Assembly (NCBI GenBank): GCA_963573305.1
Contig: OY754338.1
Coordinates: forward strand, 15,064,192-15,128,191
DNA from: Pyrrhosoma nymphula
Taxonomy: Eukaryota > Arthropoda > Insecta > Odonata > Coenagrionidae
Direction of reading: 5' to 3'
DNA length: 64,000 nt
Part shown: one piece after another, positions 11,580 through 23,650 of the stretch
Position numbering within the stretch: the stretch's first letter is position 1
How the letters are laid out: the number at the start of each line of letters is the position of its first letter
Translations under genes and position numbers: made by a program
Notes under the pieces: model-generated
What the model saw: the letters and a program-made list of their open reading frames with translations, nothing else
Told to the model about the DNA's origin: nothing
Database searches by the model: none

Positions 11580-12260
11580 GGGGGAGCCGCCTGAAAAACC
11601 ATTGGCCAAAGCTTTTATCCCTTATGTTTCAACCATATCGGGCAAGATCCACCGCATTCTACGACGGTATAACATTCAAAATATCCACCGACCACCACCT
11701 ACATTAAGGCACCGACTGGTGAAGTCGAAGGATCCTATCGGCCTGAAGACACCAGGAGTTTACCAGATTCCATGCGAGTGCGGAAAAATATATGTGGGGG
11801 AGACAGGCCGAACGGTTGAGACGAGGCTGAGAGAGCACCGAAGGCATTTTAGATTAACGCAACCAGAGAAGTCGCCAGTGGCAAACACAGCATCAATCAA
11901 GATCACACCATTTGATGGGGAGATGCAAAAATTCTTTGCCGCTCACAACGCTACTGGGACCGCATAATCAAGGAAGCCATCGAAATCCGCCTAAATCCAA
12001 AAGATTTCAATCGGGATACTGGCTTTCATCTTAGCAATACTTGGGCCCCCATAATAAATTGCATGAAAAACGTTAGGAAAGAACAGAAGAGATTTAAAAA
12101 GAACATCAGCCAATCAGACGACACCTGAGCTTAATTGTTGGACTCGTCAAACGGTCAATTCAGTTCAGTGTATAATCCTACACAGAGAGAGCAACACGCC
12201 TTGAAAATGGAAAACAAGTCGTTTTCCGAAACTTCGGCCAAATATGAAGCCAATTACCTA
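11580..12260 (+). pseudogene. Penelope-like retroelement C-terminus with GIY-YIG endonuclease domain
   Basis: The frame 11602-11967 encodes a 121-residue piece. After a linker (residues 1-50, 'HRPPPTLRHRLVKSKDPI' region), the GIY-YIG endonuclease core begins: GVYQIPC at about 52-58, CGKIYVGET (YIG-type motif) at about 60-68, and the conserved Arg in TRLREHRR at about 78-85. A frameshift near 11887 and a stop interrupt it. The conserved tail continues in another frame ('RIIKEAIEIRLNPKDFNRDTG', about 11959-12021). The reverse transcriptase upstream is missing, so the copy is 5'-truncated and inactive. In intact elements this endonuclease nicks target DNA for reverse transcription. Downstream, 12209-12232 has a 7-bp perfect stem (ggaaaac/gttttcc) followed directly by GAAAC, as in the 3' hammerhead-like motifs of these elements. 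Confidence 0.85.
12204..12240 (+). ncRNA. Hammerhead-like hairpin plus GAAAC 3' of the Penelope ORF
   Basis: Stem II candidate ggaaaac (12209-12215), loop aagtc, gttttcc (12221-12227), then GAAAC (12228-12232) and ttcgg. The 5' core box is degraded: 'ttgaaaa' stands where CTGANGA is expected. The position, just downstream of the GIY-YIG coding sequence, is where Penelope-like elements carry hammerhead motifs. It is probably a decayed remnant. Confidence 0.45.
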
Positions 12261-12560
12261 AGGGTGCAGAGCCCGAGAAGAATTCCTAAATATTATTCAC
12301 CGGGAAAAACTTAAATCGTATATAAATTACCTTCGGTTTCGAATACTCTTATATTTACTTCCTGCTTCTTACAACTGCCTAACTTATAGAATAACATTTT
12401 CATATGGTATCTAATATGACTAGGGAAAAATGTCTCTCATATTTCCTTCAAAAGATGTGATTTCTATAGACGTGTGCACGATGTACGGATCGGTTGAATA
12501 CTTTAATAAATATATATGTAAGCTGTGAGTGACCGATGCCCGATACGAAGTTATATTTGG

Positions 12561-12681
12561 GAATAAATATCTTGTTGAATCGATGCCAAAGTTAAAAAAC
12601 CCCGTATTCATTCAGCTAACCTACATTATATAAAATATTAGATGGCACTGACCTAGTGAGAGATGATTTTAATACTGATCT
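12561..12681 (+). repeat. Direct repeat flanking the Penelope-like remnant (right)
   Basis: Partner of 11199-11290. It shares aatatcttgttgaat, attcattcag, and the segment from 'aaaatattaga' to 'tagtgaga' in the same order, with an insertion of about 25 bp. Confidence 0.5.
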
Positions 12682-14155
12682 CAGCTAAGGGAAGCTGTCA
12701 TTTGTGACAGAGAGACAGGTAACTAATGCCCAAGGCAACGACAACAAGACCGGTGACCTCCAGGGGTGTGTTCGGGGAGCGGAAAATTGGACGCTTTAGA
12801 AATAATTTAATGGGAGACTTGAAGGTTCATTACCCGTTACATTTTCTCCAAGGACAGATGAGGAAGAGTGTCCATGAGCCTTGGACTTCCCCTGTGTAAA
12901 ACAATTGCCTAGATCCTCCATTTAGTAAAATGTAGGAAACTTAAGCTATACGGCCTCTTTAAGTAACAAGTTATAAAAATCTCCAATGGCCGTCATAAAA
13001 TGGCACCACTCGTCAATATTACACCACAATTGCTGTTTTGGTTTACGGGGGTAAATCCACGCCAGTGACGAACCACAACCTCTCGACCAGAAAACCCTCC
13101 TGTGGTGGTTCACGGGAATGTTAATTCCTCGCCATTGACACAACCACAGACACACACACTCAACCCAAATAGGGATCCTTCGCTAGGGCTAATGGAACCC
13201 TGTTAAGGATGCCTGGGTTGTGAACACATACACACTCATCATTGCCTGAGGAAGTACTAATTGCAACGCCGATGTCAGCCATCAAGAATTTCCAAAGATG
13301 AAGGAGCTACAGGCAACACGGCATGATTAGTTGAATATTTTATGGGCCTGATATCATAAAAAAGTCTTTTAGTCGTCAACAGCTTCAATTAACACATCCA
13401 TCTGTTCTCTTTCACGGCACTTTTTTCATGATTTTTTTAGAGTGTGTCTTAAATTCTGACGTAAATTGCCCAAACCGACTTAGAACCGCAATGTTTAAAT
13501 GTGAAATAGGAGAGTACCATTTTGAATTTATCTCCTGTGATTGGCTATTTGATTTTTAAAAAATTGGAAGACTCTATGTCCAGATTGATCAAATTCCTCG
13601 ATTAAAAAAGTTCAGGGATTTTTTTCCAATTTAATATTTTTCAAATTCTGCCTGTCACACTGTATTGAAACCGGTGCGATAAAAATGTTCGTCAAAATAA
13701 TGGGAGTGGGACCCCTATCCTCTCGTACAACCTAGTTCCGTTTCTTTTATTACTCCCTTCATATGTCCTGTCAGCCAATCTGTGAAGTATACGTAATGAC
13801 TTCACTTAAGCCGTAGAACTCATCAACCGAGTATCGAGTGAACATGCATGCAGCAGAGTCAAAGGCAGTGTTCTCTCTAACCAGGAGGCTACTTTCACTC
13901 CACTGTGATATTGCCCTGAAGGTTTTTTGCGTACTTTTTGAAAGGAGACGACATTGGCCTAGAAACGGCAGTGGCGTAGATGCTGCTGCTGACCTCTATG
14001 AAGAAGTATTGGCGTAGAATACAGCACTGCTCGAGATGCACGCTCTATTGCACTTTTGATGCGAAGAGGCCCTTTAGCTGCATCAAGGAACTCTCATATT
14101 TCTCGCAGTTGGAACGAAAATGTTGTTCTTTGCTCCCTAACTGACACTGGCCTCC
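12682..14155. other. No gene seen
   Basis: No supportable gene. A short CA-rich stretch lies at about 13150-13165. The phrase 'cctgaggaag...gcaacgccgatgtc' (about 13245-13280) weakly resembles a decayed hammerhead-type motif and is not annotated separately. Confidence 0.35.
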
Positions 14156-14785
14156 TTAACCCGGGAGTGGTCGCTAAGCTACCTATCAGGCGAGCGGTCG
14201 CGTGTGAGACTATTTCTCACACTCAGATGTATCATTGATTATCTAAAATATAGCGTATATTACACTATATTTAGATATTATTCATTTCTCTAAATGTTCA
14301 TTTGAAACAATGATTTCCACAGATACACAATTAATCATACAATTACGTAATCATTGCTAATTTTACTGGCGATGATATCATTGGGTATAAATGAAGAAAA
14401 TTACCATTCTCATGAAGAAATATTTATTTATGAGGACATACATTCTCATGACTCATAAATTTGCATTAAAATATCTGATCTCCACGAAATTGATCAACTT
14501 TGCCCGCATGCTGCGAAAGTGTAACGCAACTGAGTGATTATACAAAAACAATAACGTCAGTGGTCGCGCGATGAGAAAGTCACACTTTGTAGCCAACAGT
14601 GTCAGACATATCATTACATAGCTGCGGACGCTTCATTTATACTTTTTGAGACGGTCGGTCAATAGGAAGAGATAAAAAGTCATCTAGAAGGAAAGGGAAC
14701 TTATTCTAACTCATGATTACAAAGTGAGCACAACTTTAAATTTGGTGTGAGAGAAAATTTCATTGTGCTACCAATGGCGGGTTAA
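14156..14785 (+). mobile_element. piggyBac-type MITE, family E, copy 1
   Basis: The 630-bp element starts TTAACCCGGGAGTGGTCGC and ends GCTACCAATGGCGGGTTAA, giving imperfect 15-bp TIRs that begin CCCG, with TTAA at each edge. TTAA plus CCC ends are typical of piggyBac. A second full-length copy in the opposite orientation is at 51669-52314. There is no transposase. Confidence 0.8.
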
Positions 14786-16119
14786 TCTAATCTCATATTC
14801 TCAGCAGCAACTAATAACCTCACAATATCCCGATATCATCCAACAATCTCTGATTATAATATCCACTCAATCCCACTTTTCATCCAATAACAAAATGCGA
14901 ACACGCAGACAATACCCAAAGTTGCTAGCCGCACCTTAAAATTAATTGAAAATGGCATCCCTCTTAAGTCCTTTAGTTTTTTTTTATGGTGAATTGCGTC
15001 AAATTCAACACTCTAGTCTCTATTATTAGTTTTCTGAGAAGGTAGATAACTCTACGCTGTAGTGACGAAATTATCTGAGATAGCCTCATGCTTTCATCTA
15101 TGGAATAAATCGAGGAAATCAAACCAATTGTAATATCTTAAGAAGCGGTGGCCAGAAAATTGTACCTCACAGCACAGTCATTAATCAGATGTGTACGAAT
15201 AATTGACTGAAAATTTGAGTTACGAGATAGATAAATGAGTAAAATGCATAGTAGGTATTTTAGTTGAAACTGTATCTAATTTTTTAAAGATCATTCGTGA
15301 AAAAATGTATATTTTCCTAAAAAGTTATTATGACAATAATAAAACGTAATGTGGAATATGCGATGCAATTGAGCACACATATCATAATGACTATTAGTCA
15401 ATATTCGCGCAATCTCCATGTAATGTCGTAACTGGAGGAAATATATTTTATTCTCATAATCTTCTCTCGTTAATAAAATGGATATTAGTTGATATTAAAG
15501 GCAGGGCTGTCTCTAGGGGACCCTTGGGACAGAGATAGTGTGTGGCCCTTGTGAGGGAAGCATAAACACAATTCATATCAAATCATTTACTCATGATACG
15601 CGAATAAATTATTTTTTTAGATTGCTAAGTCAAATAATAATTCAATACTATTATTATTATTTTTCCATCATACATTGTCACAAAACCTATATATTTACAA
15701 ATGTCATTGCATTTGGCAGAAAATGTATAATTTTTTTTAAAGATAAAATTAATTAATCGGGATGAATAATTCACAAAATACATTTTTGAAAATATTATTT
15801 TAACAGGTGAATAATTTATACAAAATGGAAAATTTTAAAATTAATCCACAGTAAGCTTAAAAATCAGACAAACTTTTACAATATTAGGCCTATTGGACGG
15901 GGAAAGTTGGGAGTTCTCTAAGTGGGAGAACTGCAATAGTGTTGAGGTTACAGTACGTATGGTTACGTAAGGTTACAATACGTGTGAGATTTGAAAAAAA
16001 AAACATTTTAAACAATTAAATCAAAAAACATTAATGGACCATGAAAAAAAAACAATTTTTGTCTAGAAAAAAATTTGTACTGAGAATGGAATGCTGGACA
16101 GGCTAAACTATTCAGGAAA
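14786..16119. other. No gene seen
   Basis: AT-rich DNA with a short TTA microsatellite near 15648-15660 and no gene signal. Confidence 0.4.
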
Positions 16120-16290
16120 GCATTCTTCAAATAAAATTCCTTAAAATTTGTGTCGAAAAATCGCCAACGAACAAGATGTCCTCAAATCAATTGTAATATA
16201 ATTCCAGAGTTGTGAGGCGGCCACGAAAAACGTCTTGTGAAAGGTTCGGTGTGTCGGAAGTAGAAGGTCAACTAGGTTCTACTAACCATT
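16120..16290 (-). pseudogene. LINE reverse transcriptase extreme C-terminus (fragment)
   Basis: Read on minus, about 16275-16140 encodes a block with HRTFHKTFFVAASQLWN followed by ITIDLRTS and SLAIFRHKF. This matches the family pattern 'R..SFFV.A..LWN.LP..LR.S.SL..FK' found at the C-terminus of many non-LTR retrotransposon reverse transcriptases. Only this end is present and stops follow it. The clade cannot be assigned. Confidence 0.6.
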
Positions 16291-17095
16291 GCATGAGTAT
16301 TAGTTCTTTGAGGAAACAAATCAATTATATATTGGTTGGATTGTGAGAATTTAGGGGAGGATGTTAAAGAAAGATTGAGATGGGGGAGAAGAAGGATACT
16401 GGACGGCAGGAATGGACGAAAAATTCTCGAAAGGAATTGAAATGGGGTTTTTTTTGGGTTATCTATGGAGCCTCTTATCTATCCGGTGGAATACCTAAGA
16501 TGGTATTTGTCTTGCTGGGGTTTACTAAACTAGAATTTTTTCTTAGACTTATAACTATTTTAATGGAATTACAGTCATGACTTAACAAGCTATTAGAAAA
16601 CTTTTTTAATCTCACTCTTCTGAAAGTCATGTTGGTGTTGCGAGGGAAAAAAAACTGGATCTTGGTGTTAGAAGTCACGGCTTAATTTTTTTGCGTACAT
16701 TCTCGCGAATTTTCTTCTCGTGATTGCTTTTCTTCGCAACGCGACAAGTGCATCTGTTTTATAACACGTGCCTTTTGTAATAGATCACTTAACCTCGAGG
16801 TATTGTGAAACTTGTCCGAGTATTGAAACCAGTTTAATTGGCTTTTAGACCGGAAATTCTTCTGAGAGCCATGCTTCGTTATGAGTTGGCATCGTTTCCT
16901 TCCATATATATATGTTTCCACTCTCGACTCTGTCTAAGAAAACCAATGATGAAAGACGAAGGTGTGAGGATATGAGACCCGCGGTTTTATGGCGACTAGT
17001 TAAAGGTAACAATGCGGAGACGTAGTCTTCAAGTTACCTTGATGTTAACTGAGGGATCTGGGTTTTTTTTGTATTACGTCAGACTTTAAATTGGC
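16291..17095. other. No gene seen
   Basis: No coding or repeat signal. The overlapping frames at 16380-16678 on both strands are unconvincing. Confidence 0.4.
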
Positions 17096-17666
17096 TTAAG
17101 GTGGTTTGAGCGTGATGTTTCTCATAGTCATAATGGTGACCATATTCAAATTTTATTCTTTGATTTCAGCGTCTGTAAGAAGTATGAAATAAATATTGTA
17201 ACATTAATGGCGCAAAGATGTAGTTATATACGACCAAAATACTCAGTAATTAAATAAATAAAGCTACATAAGTCTCTAACTTAACTCATTTCTTTTCGCC
17301 GTACGGCTGTAAACCCTTCAAAACAGCAGGTGTTTTTGCGATTCTGTCAAAATTACTGTGGTGAGTATAATAGATTATTTTTTATAAATAGTTGAGAAAA
17401 CATGCAATCTACACACCCTTAGTTTTTTTACGATATCTAGGTGCTAGAAGTTCCTATTTTCTTTAATATTCTCCCTCTGGAGCACACAGCCGTAATTGAT
17501 CCCATGTAAAACAGCTTATATTTACAGGGAAATTGCTCGAAAATTAGTCCGGCAAAAGGTTGATATTTTAATATATAATTGGAAAGATGAGAGGTTTTTT
17601 CTTTAAAATGAGGCCGAATTCATCAAATTCTAGGTGAAGTGATTTTTCGCTCTCAAACTATCTTAA
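17096..17666 (+). mobile_element. TTAA-bounded MITE, family B, copy 1
   Basis: The 571-bp element starts TTAAGGTGGTTTGAGCG and ends cgctctcaaactatcTTAA. The interior carries the family's diagnostic pieces: 'cgccgtacggctg', 'caaaacagcagg', 'atttataaatagttgagaa' (approximate), 'ctccctctggagc' and 'atcaaattctaggtgaagtg'. Seven nearly full-length or decayed copies and one fragment lie in this window. No transposase is encoded. Confidence 0.85.
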
Positions 17667-18436
17667 GAACAACCAATGGGAGAAAACGTGTTAACTTTGG
17701 TTCTCACGACGACACAATACTTGATCGGAGACTATGACACCGGACCCGCGAAGGAACATTCGCAAAAATGCGATACGGAACTATTGAAAGTTACTCGTTG
17801 ATGGTACTGTGTATCCTAGGAATTTTTAGGTCGACACGGCGCATAGTATTATCCCCTAACAATACACATGTAGGACAGAAAAAACGATAATGGGAGTTTC
17901 CCATCCAAGGTTTTGAAGTTGGCGCAGATCGGAGGATCGCATTGGCTAACGTATCACACCACTCCAGCAGTCTTGAAGAAAGGTCGTTGAACAAGACGTA
18001 TTGAACGCTTAATGTTCTTTCAAGACTATTCAAGAAGGGGTGTCAATGATGATTGTTCAAGAATACTTTAATCGACTTGAACGACCTTTTCATACTACCA
18101 TAGACTCCAATGACTTCTATTGCGATTTCCAAAGAAATAAATGACTATCCCAAAGTTCCATGGAAAACAAGAGCGGCAAGATGTGCATACTTTTAAGGAT
18201 AGTATTCACTGCTGATACGCTTATGGATCAGTATGAAGGTTTTGTCATTGGCTCCATTCATGTCTTTGCTAGTGACTCATAAGATGTTCTCATTTATATC
18301 ATTTTGTTTTCAAATAAGTAAATGAGGTTGAATATTCTTTTCTTCACTCTCAATACAATACCTTTTTTATCTTGTGAGCATTTATCGATGTGATAATGCA
18401 TCTTTCTTTAGTATTGCTAATTGGTACTCCTTGCAG
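17667..18436. other. No gene seen
   Basis: No recognisable gene. The plus-strand P-like relic begins at the right edge of this interval. Confidence 0.35.
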
Positions 18437-19888
18437 CATGTAGATCAGCCCGCTGTTTGGGATTTGTGCTTCCAGGTTCCACGCCAGTTGGGAAAAGCCC
18501 CCCGTGTGGCTCTTAGTCCTGTCCTGGCTGCAGAGTCGCACGGAAGAAAATGGCGGACCGTCATCGGAAGCCGACTACGAATAAAGCACGACAGCCTGGC
18601 CCTAAAAGTTTGTCGGGTAGCAAAGAATAGGCTTCAGAACAAAGTAAGTTGATGCAGTTGTTGCTTCGAGATATTTTCATATGGTTGTTATGTTTGTCTT
18701 AACAATTTTGCATTGTAGGTGCAGCAGTTGGAAGGCAGAGATGAGGAGATTGCAGGACAGGTGCGCTATATCCCCAAGAGGGTATTCTGGAAGAATATGT
18801 TTCCATCCTTTCGGATGGTCAGCGGGAAGCTGTGAGGGCTTGCATCTCTGCTGCCAAAGTTAAGAATCAAAAGGGGAGGCGCTATAACGCTCAACTGGGC
18901 GTATGAGTTCATCTTTCTTGGGATAATCAGCAGAGAGGCATTTGAATACCTGATGGCCAATCATATACTGAGTCTACCAGGCATTAATACCCTTAGTATG
19001 GATACCTCAGGAACGTGACCCCTCATGGCTAATGGAATCCAGAAGGCAATCTTCAACTGCTTGAAGGAGAAGGCCAAAGGTATGGCCTTCTCCTGGTGAG
19101 AGAAGAGGTAAGCGCATTCATGGCAGTAGCTTATAAATCTGAATGTACATGTTTTCTGTCATATTTCATTGGAACCATGTCCTCATTTTGCAGGGGTAGG
19201 TACTGCTTATCGATTAGATGAAGCAGCTATCTCTACGAGTGGCTTTCGATAAGCACACCATGAAATTGGAAGGCTTCTCGGATTTGGGCAAGTGCACACC
19301 AATTCATCAGAAGAATGTAAGTGGGGACCATGCATTGGTGTTCCAACCATTTCGGGGCAGATGGGTGCAGGCTTGGTCTTGCTTTTTAAGCAAGGGGTGT
19401 GCAACTAGTACAGTCCTGCACCAATTTGAGTGTGGAATGTGTTCTGTTGACGGAAAATGCAGACTTTTTTTGTGGATGTGGTGACCTGTGATGTTTCACA
19501 GTGGAACAAGAGTATGTGGAGGCAACTCGTGGCGTCGACGAATTAAATACCAGCTGTGACCATCCGTGCGACCCATCAAGAAGGCTGTGGTTCTTCTCTG
19601 ACTTCCTACACCTCTTAAAGATCTTGAGAAACTTTTTACTTTCTCAGGGATAGACCTGGGTAATTTTTGTTCACCATTTATACACAATTCCATTTTCACT
19701 GCCCATTCTAATCCCTTCAATGTTCTCTTTGCAGACTCCTGATGTTGTAATGAAGGTGAGGTCATAGGAATGCTGTGATTCAGGTAGATAATATCAAGGG
19801 GTACCATCTCAAAGCTTGCCCTATGCTGACAACGGAGTATCTACACCCAAAGCTATGTCAGAAAATGAATGTGGTCCGGGAATTTCAG
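18437..19888 (+). pseudogene. P-element-like (THAP9-type) transposase relic with introns
   Basis: Blocks of a P-superfamily transposase occur in order on plus. At about 18719-18900 a pre-catalytic segment 'EEIAGQ ... AVRACISAAKVKNQKGRRYN' is split by a frameshift, then 'AFEYLMANHILSLPG' (about 18927-18985). At 19218-19390 is the first catalytic region: AFDKHTMKLEGFSDLGK keeps the Asp of the usual FDEM motif but has Lys for Glu, followed by FQPFRGRWVQA. At 19466-19520 DVVTCDVSQWNKSMW contains the second Asp. At 19561-19650 RRLWFFSDFLHLLKILRNF opens the GTP-binding insertion domain. LHPKLCQKMNV ends at about 19880. Plausible splice sites separate the blocks: gtaagt at 18644 with ag at 18718, cag at 19191-19193, gcag at 19731-19734, gtatgt at 19889. 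Frameshifts, stops and the missing C-terminal half show it is dead. The N-terminal THAP domain was not found. Confidence 0.8.
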
Positions 19889-20056
19889 GTATGTGTCGCA
19901 GATTCTTGTTAATTATACTACGGCGCACATTAAAGATGACATCCCTTGATGATATTTGACATCCCTTGACGTGATGATATTTTGTACCTAATTTTGGTTT
20001 TCAATTTGCAACGCAGGTCATCACCGAAAGAAGTTTTTTGAAATCCAAGTAAACAG

Positions 20057-20112
20057 AAAGATGAATTTTATTATTTGTTTTGACTGACCAAGTCGCGGTG
20101 GAACCTTCTTTT
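20057..20112 (-). mobile_element. Family A terminal fragment
   Basis: 'gaattttattatttgttttgactg...gtcgcggtggaacc' matches the inner part and terminus of family A (compare 39095-39144). Only about 55 bp remain. It lies just beyond the plus-strand P-like relic. Confidence 0.55.
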
Positions 20113-20975
20113 AATCAGATCGGGAGCATTGTTGACGTCCGCTGTAGTGTGCTTTTGAGAAATAAAAGAAAGTCCATCATCACACCCGCGATTTCCATGT
20201 CCGCGTTGATTTTCAGTAATGACGTAAAACACAGAAAATGTAATTTTTTAAATTACTTTAGGCTAATAAACTTGCCTATATCAGCGTACACATTAGAACG
20301 AATAAGCTAACTATATTTACAAAAATTCGGCCGAGGCTATTTTTTTATCTCATTCCAGTTCATTAACCCAACGTTTTGCCAGCGAACATCACTCCATTTA
20401 TCGGCGTTAATTTGCAGTTTATCTTCCCGGAAACTACGTACTTATTGGGACTCAAAATTGTCGTTCACTGTCATTGGCCGAATTTTCATTTCATTCGGCC
20501 CAATGGCAATGCATCTCCGAAGCTATCATCATGAAATTTGAAACACATTCCGCAACTATTAGGAGGAATGAAACCAACATAATGTCTTTTAATTTTGCTC
20601 GGGCAACTTAATGAACTGGGGGAACACTTTATTGGAGAATAATTACGGCAATTAACCACCGCGGAGAGATAACATTAATAGATTTTTTTCGTTTTTTATT
20701 ATTGGCGTCGTTGCAATGTGAACAATGCCCGGCTTTGATTTATTACTCTAAGTCTCCGTCACGTTATCTCGTTTTTTTCATGCCATGTGATAATGCTTTC
20801 ATAATTGCTGTGTGATTAAATGGTTCTTCGAAAAAAATCGTATTTCTTTAAGAGAAATCAGTTTGTAAAATAATTCTCCAGTCTCCTTCAGATGATGATT
20901 CTCAGTTGTTTTGATTCTAAGTTATTTGACTGTAGCTACAAATATTATGGGTGATATTTAACACGTAAATTTTCA
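20113..20975. other. No gene seen
   Basis: No gene signal. A 76-codon frame (20080-20310) is unremarkable. Confidence 0.35.
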
Positions 20976-21800
20976 TCATATACATCTACATCTACAAAAT
21001 ACCCTGCAAGCCACCTCAAGGGTGTGTGGCAGGGGGTGAGTACTCACCAACATGCATTACACTACACCCTAAAGTTAGTGTAACTACGACTAATCATGCA
21101 TTAGCATAAATCGCTTATGCTTGTCACGAGGCGAAGCCTCACAAGCATGCACTACACTACTGACATCACAATGGAGAGGGACCGTTAATATATATATATA
21201 TATGTATTTTGCAGCTACAAAAATGGACAGAGACTCAAGACTTAGGTAGAAAACATGCACGACGTGCTGTTAGTACTAGGTAACAGACAAGGATTCAAGT
21301 ATTAGGGAGTACTACTACTACTAAGAGCTACACTACCTAACGACAAACCTAGATAAAAGTCTCATTGGCAGCTGTTATGGTCCCTTATAGTTCGCGGGAA
21401 AATTTAACATTTTAAATCTGTCCGTTCTGCAGTCTAGTTCCCTAATTTTATTCTCATGATCTGATCTACCGTAGTATGTCGGATTCCGTAAAATATTATC
21501 CACGTCGTCAGAAAATAGACCGGTTTGGAACTTACTTAACGGATTGAGTCTAAATTTTAATCGACGGTCTGAAAGCGTTTCCCATCCCAGTTGCTGCAAA
21601 AGGTCAGTAACACTAACGAGATTATCATAACGGCCTTTAACGTATCTTGCCGATCTTCGCTGCACGCGTTCTAACTCAGTTCTCATAAGGATCTCATATA
21701 CTGGCAGCATATTCCAAGTGGGGTCTAACGAGGGAGAAGTTGCCGATTTCCCTAACTTTATCGTCGCACTTGCCAAGTACTCCTTCAACAAATCCCAATT
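20976..21800 (-). pseudogene. CR1-like LINE 3' end, copy 2
   Basis: On minus, 21791-21375 encodes a 138-residue piece of the reverse transcriptase thumb/C-terminus: ELERVQRRSARYVKGRYDN, LLQQLGWETLSDRRLKFRL, then SDDVDNILRNPTYYGRSDH and IRELDCRTDRF. Copy 3 and the family pattern supply the FFPRTIRDWN-like end, here degraded. The 3' untranslated region runs to about 20976, where the plus strand reads 'catctacatctacaaaata' and 'ccctgcaagccacc', the arthropod LINE tail signature. A small (TA)n lies at 21188-21203. The 5' part of the element is absent and the frame around the VRPHLEYA block is shifted. Confidence 0.85.
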
Positions 21801-21990
21801 TAATGGAGGAGATGTATCTAATATCGCTTAATATGATATCAAATTTAGTACTGAATCCCTGTACCGCATTTCATAGCATGTGTATCCCATTATATTACAA
21901 TGCCATAAATACGCAATACGTACACGGCGAAAGTTCTGGCACATCTAATTCCATGCATCACCTTTCTCTGGTTTTATTTGTGAATAATTT
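21213..21990. repeat. Left arm of a 0.78-kb inverted duplication
   Basis: This segment and 24896-25672 are reverse complements at high identity. The matched region holds the CR1 3' end and about 190 bp of non-LINE DNA on its 5' side (21800-21990; for example 'cctttctctggttttattt'). Because both arms share this flank, they arose by duplication of one locus rather than two independent LINE insertions. The spacer is about 2.9 kb. Confidence 0.8.
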
Positions 21991-22796
21991 ATGCTTTGTA
22001 ACTAGTCGAAAGGAAATCTATGATGAGGTAAAAAAAATAGTATTACTTACCATTGAGATTTTAAGATTAGCTTTTATCTATTGGTAATGTAGCTAATTAT
22101 TTGATTTGCTTTGTAATACTTTTGTATTAATTTACTAATTATTACTAAAAGCACGTTTTTGATATTTCCTGTATAAATCTGGTACTACTTCTGTGCATTT
22201 ATGAAGTTCAAAAAATGCATTAATTTATTGGTAGTATGTAAAATATTTTATATGTTAGTATGTAATTGGTAATATATATTGATAGTATGTAAAAACATCG
22301 CAATATAAAAAAATTCAGAGTTTTACAGCATCGGTAGTACCTAGTGTAGTGAATGGTTGTTCAAGTTCACACCCGGAAAAGTATTTGCGGGTTATTGGCA
22401 ATGCATCCATTACTCTTAGTAACTCCCAGTAATATTTGAAAATAATGACGTGGTGCATGTTTGTGGAAATTCACTCCCTGCTACACACCCTTTCGGTGAC
22501 TTGCAGTGGGTAAATTTTTTTATTGCACGTTGATGAAGAAATGTTAATGTTTTTCAATCCGAAGCATTAGGCTTATAATAGGAAAATAGGAGAAACAAAC
22601 GATACTAATCCCAGGATTTTATAGAGCCTTCGGTTAAATTATCAATATAATGCGAATTTCAGTGAGATTTTGATGGGATATTAATTCACCCCAACCCCTA
22701 TCTGGGTTATTAATGACACCTACATGATATTTGCATGGCATATCTGACGGATTGTTTTCATCATATGGAATTTTTTTATTATTTCCTCTAATGCCT
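21991..22796. other. No gene seen
   Basis: AT-rich spacer between the inverted arms, with no gene signal. Confidence 0.4.
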
Positions 22797-23344
22797 GTTG
22801 CTCACGGTAAAAGTTTCCATAAAAGAGTTTTATAAAAATTTGTATTGAAAGTTTTATGAATCATACGTAAAACGTACTTGCTTGCTCACGGTAAAACTAT
22901 TCATAAAACCGCCATGTCCTGCCATCTATGAGACGCTTTGCGAACACGTGAAATGATAAATGCACTCTCTTTTGAATGACTGTTAGGTTAATAACTATAT
23001 GTATTGTTTATTTACTTACTTTCTGATCACACTCAACGGTGCTAAGGCTCTAACGCATTCTTCTAACAAGAAGGATACTGCCTCAACGTACTCCATGAAC
23101 TTCCAGCCATGTTTGTTTACGTTTTCCTTGTTTGGCTTCCCGTGGATACGAGATTATTATTATCAACGCGATGAGCGGAACGTCTCATTGGTTGTTGCAT
23201 AAAACAGTTTTATTGAAATAGAAACTGTCCTATTCCGTGAAACGTTTTATAAAACTATAAAACGGTTTTATCGTTAGCAAGCTCATTTTTATAAAATTAG
23301 TCGATTTTATAAAACGTTTGACTGAAAATGTTACCGTGAGCAAC
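22797..23344. mobile_element. Non-autonomous DNA transposon, family F
   Basis: The 548-bp element starts gttgctcacggtaa and ends ttaccgtgagcaac, a perfect 14-bp terminal inverted repeat. A subterminal copy 'ttgctcacggtaaaac' occurs at about 22883, and many ttttataaaa motifs lie near both ends. The target duplication is unclear, so the superfamily is not assigned. It sits inside the spacer of the CR1 inverted duplication. Confidence 0.75.
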
Positions 23345-23500
23345 ATGCATAAGAGTTGAATTTCATTGAACTCCCTCACTCCTGGTGAGGGTGTGAAGTA
23401 ATTACCTGAAGAGAGAAAGAAGTGAATATCTTCAGAAAACTTCAGTCATCGTATTGATGACTTCCGCTGCTGGTGACTAACCTATCACCCCATTTCCTAA

Positions 23501-23650
23501 GGCCTTTTTACATCAGGCACTTTATTTCGCAATCAGATGTGCATACTTATGGACGTGCATTGAAAATTGCATCGTGCGTAAATCGGTGAACTGCAGGAAT
23601 GCATGCTCAAATGCATAAACGAGAGGTTGGGAAAATAGTTCCCGCTCTAA
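23501..23650. mobile_element. MITE family D fragment, copy 3
   Basis: It starts 'ggcctttttacatcaggcac' and continues with the family D interior (gtgcattgaaaattgcatcgtg, split here as gtgcattgaaaattgc then atcgtg, and 'aatgcataaacgag'). The right TIR is missing. Confidence 0.6.

Noticed and set aside
13245..13280. Hammerhead-like 'cctgaggaag ... gcaacgccgatgtc'
   Set aside because: Both core boxes have substitutions (CTGAGGA fits but GCAAC replaces GAAAC) and no stem II is clear.
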